This document shows, piece by piece, positions 7,672-14,600 of a stretch of DNA of 20,349 nucleotides (the first letter of the stretch is position 1; each line of letters opens with the position of its first letter). The notes beneath the pieces were generated by a model that was not told the DNA's origin, searched no databases, and was given only the letters and a program-made list of their open reading frames with translations. Made by a program: the position numbers and the translations under genes. This DNA is from a virus, in IMG/VR virus record IMGVR_UViG_3300009003_000032, positions 1-20,349 of that record. One strand, written 5' to 3'.

Positions 7672-9957
7672 ATGGATAAGCAATTTTATAACGTATTACT
7701 AGAACCAGGTTCTGACGAAGCAGCATTTCTTGCTAATGAAGCAGCAGGTATGATTTGTCATGATAATCTTGACCTCTTTGATATGTGTTTAGTTATGAAA
7801 TTAACAGAAGCAGAAGCAGCAACGCTAGAAGCAAGTCCAAAAGTAATAGAATGTCACAAAGAATTAGTAGCTGAGCCTGATTCATATCCAACAAGTATTC
7901 CAAGGTACGAAACACCAACTACAGAATATAGAGCAAGATACTATCCATCCGGCGGTGACGACGGTGCTGATTATACTGGTTCAAATATGTTTTTTACTAG
8001 TGAGTTTAAAGGCGCTACAGGTTTTAACCCGCCTATAGGATATTTTGGTGATACAAACTTTGAGGATACAGTTAAATCAAACTTTATGGGTGACTATGTT
8101 GATATAGTTGCAGTTGAAGCAGGATCCACAGCAGATGCTCTTGCCAATGGCCACGAAAATCATGTTGACTTTCAAGAGTTTGATAGTACTACTAGTAGGT
8201 TTGTTCCTATGGATTGGTCCGATATAAACTCATCTTTAACTAGTACTTTAAACAATCAAATTACTAACGCCAATGGTGCTGGAGATGGTTGGTTTACATA
8301 TCATGCAGCTGGTGTACTTAGTGCAGCTGGTGGTAAATATTGCGGTTGGGGTAAAAACTCTTCGTTAAGATTAATATATCTTGGTGGTGAATCAACAGCT
8401 TCTGTTTATTATGCAGTACTTCAATGGCACATTGCCAAACCTATTAATCCTATTACTGGAACTCGTAATGCAACAGTTGTTACTGGAGCATGGGGCTTTG
8501 GCGGATTAGAGCATACGAAGTTTTTTGATATTGAAGATTGTTCATATATAGAAGCAAAAGATCCAGTTACTAATGCCACTACTAGGTATGACAGAGGCGG
8601 TTACTTAGAAGGTGAAGAATTTAATATTACAATGACTGCCACAGGTTCTGCAGAATATATAGTTACAGGCAGCGATCGATTATATAACGGATCTACAGCA
8701 TCAACACCTCTAGGCAATAGAGGCATTATGGGAAGACCGGGCGATAGAATTACAATAACTAACAATGCAGTCGGTGCGCATCCTCTCTATGTTAAAACTT
8801 CACCGAGTAGTGGATCTACTAGTAATCTATATTCTGGAGTAACAGGACAAGGCACATCAGAAGTATCTTTTATCTTACCTGACGCAACTATAGGATTGCA
8901 TTATATTTGTGGATTTCATTCAGCAATGACTGGAACTATAACAAGTATTAAGGATACTACAACTTGGGGTCAAGATCTTAGACCATTCTTTAGATCTGGT
9001 ATTATTCCAAGAGTAATTCTAGACCCTGCAGATAATACTGATAAGTGGATGATTTCAGTACCAAACTCGTCACGCTGGTCGTCTTGGGATACAATTATGG
9101 GCCAGTTTGCTGCTTACGAAGGAATATATCATTTTAAAAGCGCTGGTAATAATGCTCATGTTGCAGTTGATCCAGGTGATAACAGATGGAACACAGTTGT
9201 TAGGCAAGACGGCAATAGTCCTTATGTTATTAATTCTGTTGTTAGCCAAACAAATAATTTTAGTTCAACTGCAAATCCTGGGGCATTTGATAATTATCCG
9301 CTTAGAACATATATTAATGGTGGAGATAATCAATTCACAGTTGCTGCTTGTCAACAAGACGACACAAACAGATTATTAGATGATTATAGTAACAGAGGCC
9401 CAATGATTGACATAGCTTCTTATGGAGCGCAAACGTGGACATCATATCCAATTCAAGCTTATAGTGATGGCAGATGGGGTTATTTTAGTGGAACAAGTTG
9501 TGCTGCTCCAGTAGCTGCTGGTTGTGCTGCAGTATTTTTAGATTGGTATGTTACTCAGAGAGGTAAATTTCCAACTATTCCACAACTCAAAGAATTAATA
9601 CAAAAACACGCTAAAGAAAACTTAATAGAAGATATAGTGACTAATATTGACTTTGAAAATCAAATAGGCACGTTGGACCCTAATATCGGCCAAGCTAGAT
9701 TATCGCCTAAAAATATATCTTCAAGTAAATTATACTCTTCAACAGAAGTTAATAGAATTAAAGATGGTGATAGCAGTAATGGTGGAGCAGACTTAACCGT
9801 TCTAGCTGGGACACAACCATTAAGAATTCATATTCCATGGGGAATCAGAATGGGAAGCGGTAAATATATCGCTGGTGGTTCCGAACAAACACAACATAAA
9901 AGGAGACCGACCTCTGGATCTGTTTGGCCTCGAAGAAAGGTTTCTTTTTCTTCTTGA
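7672..9957 (+). CDS. Subtilisin-family (S8) serine protease-like virion protein with inserted cupredoxin domain
   Basis: The 761-residue protein has a subtilase layout. Residues 1-70 resemble an I9-type propeptide (YNVLLEPG at 6-13; LTEAEAATLEASPKVIEC at 44-61). The Asp-box position reads DIVAVEAG (144-151), with E149 where catalytic Asp is expected. The His box is YHAAGVLSAAGG with H211, the oxyanion Asn is N493 in SAGN, and the Ser box GTSCAAPVAAG contains S609. Between the His and oxyanion/Ser parts lies a cupredoxin-like domain at 313-428. No signal peptide is seen, as expected for a virion protein. It starts three bases after the fibre gene with a weak Shine-Dalgarno (TTAGAG) inside that gene, suggesting coupled translation. 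Cleavage of surface proteins, or maturation of neighbouring fibres, is inferred; the Glu substitution leaves activity uncertain. The S8 assignment itself is strong. Confidence 0.85.
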   Translation: MDKQFYNVLLEPGSDEAAFLANEAAGMICHDNLDLFDMCLVMKLTEAEAATLEASPKVIECHKELVAEPDSYPTSIPRYETPTTEYRARYYPSGGDDGADYTGSNMFFTSEFKGATGFNPPIGYFGDTNFEDTVKSNFMGDYVDIVAVEAGSTADALANGHENHVDFQEFDSTTSRFVPMDWSDINSSLTSTLNNQITNANGAGDGWFTYHAAGVLSAAGGKYCGWGKNSSLRLIYLGGESTASVYYAVLQWHIAKPINPITGTRNATVVTGAWGFGGLEHTKFFDIEDCSYIEAKDPVTNATTRYDRGGYLEGEEFNITMTATGSAEYIVTGSDRLYNGSTASTPLGNRGIMGRPGDRITITNNAVGAHPLYVKTSPSSGSTSNLYSGVTGQGTSEVSFILPDATIGLHYICGFHSAMTGTITSIKDTTTWGQDLRPFFRSGIIPRVILDPADNTDKWMISVPNSSRWSSWDTIMGQFAAYEGIYHFKSAGNNAHVAVDPGDNRWNTVVRQDGNSPYVINSVVSQTNNFSSTANPGAFDNYPLRTYINGGDNQFTVAACQQDDTNRLLDDYSNRGPMIDIASYGAQTWTSYPIQAYSDGRWGYFSGTSCAAPVAAGCAAVFLDWYVTQRGKFPTIPQLKELIQKHAKENLIEDIVTNIDFENQIGTLDPNIGQARLSPKNISSSKLYSSTEVNRIKDGDSSNGGADLTVLAGTQPLRIHIPWGIRMGSGKYIAGGSEQTQHKRRPTSGSVWPRRKVSFSS
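8608..8955 (+). other. Cupredoxin-like (type 1 copper) domain inserted in the subtilase
   Basis: Residues 313-428 form a beta-rich module: FNITMTATGSAEYIVTG, RPGDRITITNN, GAHPLYVKTSP and LHYICGFHSAMTGTI. All four type 1 copper ligands can be placed: H370 (in AHPLY), C413, H416 and M419. The C-x2-H-x2-M spacing equals that of amicyanin (C92, H95, M98), and the first His is 43 residues upstream (39 in amicyanin). Similar 'CxxHxxM' modules occur in marine phage structural proteins. Whether copper is bound is not known from sequence. Confidence 0.65.
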
Positions 9958-9964
9958 GACCTAT

Positions 9965-9972
9965 TATAAATA
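9965..9972 (+). promoter_or_regulatory. Probable T4-type late promoter for the gp8-like gene
   Basis: An exact TATAAATA box lies in the 50-base gap before the gp8-like ATG at 10008. Transcription starting about six bases downstream would give a leader of roughly 30 bases. The leader contains a tandem AACAGTT AACAGTT and no strong Shine-Dalgarno. Exact matches also occur inside genes at 739, 11516 and 16509, about the number expected by chance in such AT-rich DNA, but this is the only intergenic exact match. Confidence 0.5.
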
Positions 9973-10007
9973 ATAAAAACAGTTAACAGTTAGAGTCGAA
10001 CTTAAAA

Positions 10008-11657
10008 ATGGCAGAAATACTTTCAAATAGCTTTAAAACAGATGTTACCCGATTATTTATTGACGATCTCGTCACTAATGACTATTGGCTATTTGTTTCT
10101 GGGATTGATACCTTCGCACCCGCTGACTCAGTTAAGTCAAAGCGTGAGTTTTTAGAGAAAACTTTATTCGCTAAGAAAGTAATTGAATCTGATATTCACT
10201 TTATGATAAAGTATTACCCTTGGCAGGTTGGCCAAGTATATGTTGAATATGATGATGAAGCAAATTTAACTGATCAAAGATTTTATGGAGTTGTTGGTCC
10301 AAACGATAATGATACTGGTGACTATCGTGTTTATAAATGTTTAAACAATAATGCTGGTACTACAGCAACTACACCACCTAATTATGATGCTACTAACACA
10401 ACTCAAATTTATTCAACGGCCGATGGTTATGTTTGGAAATATATGTATGTTATTAGCTCATTAGAATTTGATGCTTATAACGCAATTGGTTATATACCAA
10501 TTACACCAACACCAGTTCCTAATAATCCAGTAGCAACTACTAACAGTACAATTTCAGATATTGTTGTAACCAATCCTGCAGATAACTTTGGATACGTTTT
10601 AGAAAGAGGCTCATTTGCCTTGACACCGTTTTCAAGTGGTGTTATAATAGTAGAACCTACAACTACCTTTAGCCCAATAACAAATTACTATACTGGCCAA
10701 TACTTATATTCAACAAATCCAAGTAACGGTGTTTCAAGATTATGGCAAATTACTTATTATTCTTATAACACTGCTACAGGTAATGCTGAAATACGAGTTG
10801 GTGCAGAATTATTAACAGGTGCTGCTTCTCCAGATATATCTGGTGCTGCAAGTAATGCTAATTTCCAAATCTTCCCAAGACTTAAAATTGAGGGTGACGG
10901 TACTGGAGCTATAGCAATCCCAAATATTATTGATGGTAGAATAACTAAAATAACTGTATTAAATGAAGGAAGCAATTATACAAACGCTACTGCAAGTATT
11001 GTAGATCCTTCTTATAGTTTTGATCCAGAAGATACTACAACAACCGATATTAGAGCAGAAATACGACCTCGCTTATCACCTGCTGGAGGCCACGCATTTA
11101 ATTTAATCGACGATTTCCGTTGTAAGCACTTCTCAATGTATGCTTATATAACTGCCGATGATAATACAAAGATCGGTGATTCAAATACTTATGGTGGAGT
11201 TGGTATTGTACGATCGCCTACGTTTGATACAGGCTTTACTGCAGAAATCGTAGATAACAGAATAGCAATAACAACAGACGATTTTGATAAAGTGTCAGCT
11301 AATGGTAGTATTATTCAAGTTGATGGTAATAACGAAACTGTTTTTAGTGGCGTAGTACACGAGATTGACACATCAGCAAATACAGTTTATGTTGCTGAAT
11401 ACTTGGGTCCCTATAATAATAACAGCGATACTCAAACAGCTTTCAGTCGATCTGCAAACGACCTGCCATTAGATTTAACTTTACCATTTAGAAATGAAAC
11501 TGGCCAGACAATCAATATAAATACTCCTGTAGGAGACAATGTAATTTTACCCAAATACATACAAAGAACCGGCGAAGTTTACTTTATGGAAAACTTCTTC
11601 CCACTAGCCCGAACCGACCTATCTCGTGAGGAATTTAAGTTTGTACTGGAATTTTAA
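10008..11657 (+). CDS. 8: Baseplate wedge protein, gp8-like (enlarged)
   Basis: Both ends match gp8. Near residue 139 is DGYVWKYMYVISS, corresponding to DGYVWEYLFEI in T4 gp8. The C terminus GEVYFMENFFPLARTDLSRE (522-541) plus FKFVLEF corresponds to T4's GEMIYMENRPPI ... FTF ending. T4 gp8 is 334 residues and forms a dimer in each wedge; this one is 549. The extra length is a central beta-rich region, about 165-500, including a Gly-Tyr type motif (LNEGSNYTNATASIVDPS) like those in the gp7-like protein. The N terminus SFKTDVTRLFIDDLVTNDYW and SKREFLEKTLFAKKVIESD is the form seen in marine T4-like phages. It is separated from the upstream wedge genes by the fibre and subtilase genes and has its own probable late promoter. 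Confidence 0.85.
   Translation: MAEILSNSFKTDVTRLFIDDLVTNDYWLFVSGIDTFAPADSVKSKREFLEKTLFAKKVIESDIHFMIKYYPWQVGQVYVEYDDEANLTDQRFYGVVGPNDNDTGDYRVYKCLNNNAGTTATTPPNYDATNTTQIYSTADGYVWKYMYVISSLEFDAYNAIGYIPITPTPVPNNPVATTNSTISDIVVTNPADNFGYVLERGSFALTPFSSGVIIVEPTTTFSPITNYYTGQYLYSTNPSNGVSRLWQITYYSYNTATGNAEIRVGAELLTGAASPDISGAASNANFQIFPRLKIEGDGTGAIAIPNIIDGRITKITVLNEGSNYTNATASIVDPSYSFDPEDTTTTDIRAEIRPRLSPAGGHAFNLIDDFRCKHFSMYAYITADDNTKIGDSNTYGGVGIVRSPTFDTGFTAEIVDNRIAITTDDFDKVSANGSIIQVDGNNETVFSGVVHEIDTSANTVYVAEYLGPYNNNSDTQTAFSRSANDLPLDLTLPFRNETGQTININTPVGDNVILPKYIQRTGEVYFMENFFPLARTDLSREEFKFVLEF
11516..11523 (+). promoter_or_regulatory. Possible internal late promoter before the DUF4815-type gene
   Basis: An exact TATAAATA box lies within the end of the gp8-like gene, about 150 bases before the 11671 start. 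It could add transcription of the very long downstream gene. It overlaps coding sequence and may be chance. Confidence 0.25.
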
Positions 11658-11670
11658 GGAAATAAAATAA

Positions 11671-14600
11671 ATGCCTATTAACACAAATCTCAACCAATCG
11701 CCTTATTTTGACGATTACGATCAAGATAAGCAGTTTAATCGCATTTTGTTCAAGCCCGGCTTTGCGGTTCAAGCGCGTGAGTTAACACAGCTTCAGTCTA
11801 TACTTCAGAACCAAGTTCAGCAATTTGGTGATAATGTATTTAAAGAAGGTAGCATCGTTAAAGGATGTACCTTTACTGATATCGACGGTTTACAATATGT
11901 TAAACTGAGAGAAGGTACTGTTACCGCGTTCGACCCAACTTTATATGTAAGTAAAGTTGTAACAGAAGAAGTTGTTGGCGGTGCAGAGCAAGAGGTCGAC
12001 TATGTATATAAAATTACTGGTCAAACATCTCAGCTTCAAGCACAAATTGTTGCAGCAGTAAGAGGTTCTCAAGGTACTTCAGCTGCCAACGCGCCAAATA
12101 ATACATTCTTTATTAAATACTTAAATACTACTACAAGTTATTCACAGTTTAGTCAAGGTGAGAAGTTTGATATTACGTTAACTAAATACAAGCGTGGTAC
12201 TGGTGTTCCTGTAAACCCCATTCAACCTATTACTCTTCCTACAGTTGGTACAGACACTGTAACTATTTGGAATGACAGTGACGCAGTTGGTAAAGCATTC
12301 GGTATCGAATCATCTCCAGGCGTACTCTTCCAAAAGGGTCACTTTATTTATGCTGAAGAACAAGTATTAATTATAGAAAATTATAGTAATATTCCCGCAG
12401 ATAAATCTGTTGGTTTCCGTATTGCAGAAAATACAATTAACGCTCTTGTTGATGATTCGTTATACGATAATGCTTTCGGATCTAAAAACCAAAATGCACC
12501 TGGTGCAGACAGATTACAATTAGTTCCTCAATTAGTAGTTAAAACTCCTGCAGAAGCAAAAGAAGATGCTGATTTCTTTGCACTCATTCGTTATCAGAAC
12601 GGAAACGCAGTTACATTGAGAGATGTATCTCAGTATAATGTTCTTGGTGAAGAATTAGCAAGAAGAACATACGAAGAATCAGGTAACTACATATTAGAAA
12701 CATTCCCAGTACGAAGCGATGACAGAATACCTCAAGGCGAAGCTAATAGTAAAGTACACGCACTAGTCGGTCAAGGAGTTGCTTATGTTAAAGGTTTCCG
12801 TGTAGAAAATAGTGGTGAACGATCATTTGAAATTGATCAAATAACAAATACAGATATACTTAATAATCAATCTATTGCTACTGAATATGGTCACTACGTT
12901 AAAGTTACTTCTGTTCTTGGACATGTTGATATTGACTGGACACCAATTGATTTACAAAATTCAGGCGGATCAAAAATTGGTGAAGCAGTTGCTATTAACG
13001 TAACACCAACAAGATTATACCTTGCAAATATTTCAATGTCTGGAAGTATCGGAGACTTAGCCAAAGTATCAGATGGTAATGGTGTTATTGAAGTTGGTAA
13101 TGTTTTACAATCAGCTGCAAATAAAGCACTAATATTTCCTTCTGGCTTAATCAGTACTTTTGATATGACAGATACTCTAATACCTGTCCGTACTAAAGCA
13201 GAAGTTACACATACTGGTGGTGCAATTACAATTACTGCAAACTCTGGCGAAGACTTTATTTGCTCAAACTCTAAAGAAGATATTTTAGTTGTAGAAAAAA
13301 CTACTAATGTGTTTAGAGCAGTTTCAGCAGTAACAGTTACTAATAACAATTCAGAATTAAATATTACTATTGACGCTGGCGCAGCAAGCCCAGTGTATGT
13401 TTACTATAATAAGAGATTAGTTGGTTCTGCAAACGGTATTGATTCTTATAATAAAATTGTAAGAGAGCCGTATGTTAAAGTAAATTACTCAGGTAATGCT
13501 ACTCCTGCTAATACAAAATATAGTTTAGGTTTCCCAGACGTATTTGAAATAACAGAAATTAAAACTTTAGGTACAGGCCCTGGTGGAATTGACGAAGACT
13601 TTACAGGAAGTTTCAGATTAAAACGAAATCAAAAAGATCAGTTCTATGACTTATCTTATATTGAGTATATAAACGGTCGACCAAAACCTCTAGATGGAAC
13701 TGGAAATCTTTACATTAAAATGAAAGTATTTGAGTGCGACGGGTCCACTGGTGGCTACTTCTTTAATATTAATAGTTATCCGAATACCCTTGATCGAAAT
13801 GACATACCGGTTCATGTAGGTGACTCTGGTGGACTATACAACCTTAGAGACAGCTTAGACTTCAGGCCTCACTGTGACAAAGACTCAGCAGCTAACTATG
13901 GTATAACAACTACTGGTGCAGCACCAAGTATTACAGCTGCTGTGGGTTCAACAATACCAACATTTGCAGATAAAGGCGCTCCACTAATACCAACGTTTAC
14001 TGATGGTGTTACAACAGATATCGAGCATTACTTAACTCGTGTTGATACTATTACAGTTAACTCTTACGGCGATATAAGTTTAATTAAAGGTAAGGAAGCA
14101 CGATTTGCAGTTCCACCTCAACTTGAAACTGATAAACTAGCGATCGCCCAAGTTAGTGTTCCTGGTTACCCTGCTTTATCATCTAAGGATGCTGATAGTC
14201 AAGGGAAGCGACAATATGCTATCGCTATGAAGCCAACAGGAATTAAAAACTATACCATGAAAGATCTACACTCATTAGAGAAAAAGATCGATAACATGGC
14301 ATACTATATCTCATTAAATCAATTAGAATCTGATACACAGAATATAACAGTACTTGATGAAAATGGACTATCAAGATTTAAGAATGGTTTTATTGTAGAT
14401 CCGTTTAATAACTTATCTCTAGCAGATATTGGTAATCCAGAGTTTAAAGCAGCTGTTCCATTTAACCAAAAGATTTTAACTCCAGCTCTAAACACATTCC
14501 CATTGGATCTTAAATATAAGTCAAGCACATCTTCTACTATATTCCCTAGTGTATCAAAGCCAAGTGTTGCTACTTTAACAAGAGATTCAAATGTTGATAT

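Noticed and set aside
8608-8955. Phage-encoded plastocyanin (photosynthesis auxiliary gene)
   Set aside because: The cupredoxin segment is an internal domain of a subtilase with no own start or signal peptide, so it is not a petE-type auxiliary metabolic gene.
9107-9379. Second + strand frame of 90 codons inside the subtilase
   Set aside because: It overlaps the SAGN region of the subtilase in another frame and yields a Leu/Ile-rich sequence without homology that I can recognise.
12894-13349. Minus-strand open frame of 151 codons
   Set aside because: It lies wholly within the DUF4815-type gene, shows no family motif, and is explained by codon bias of the + strand.
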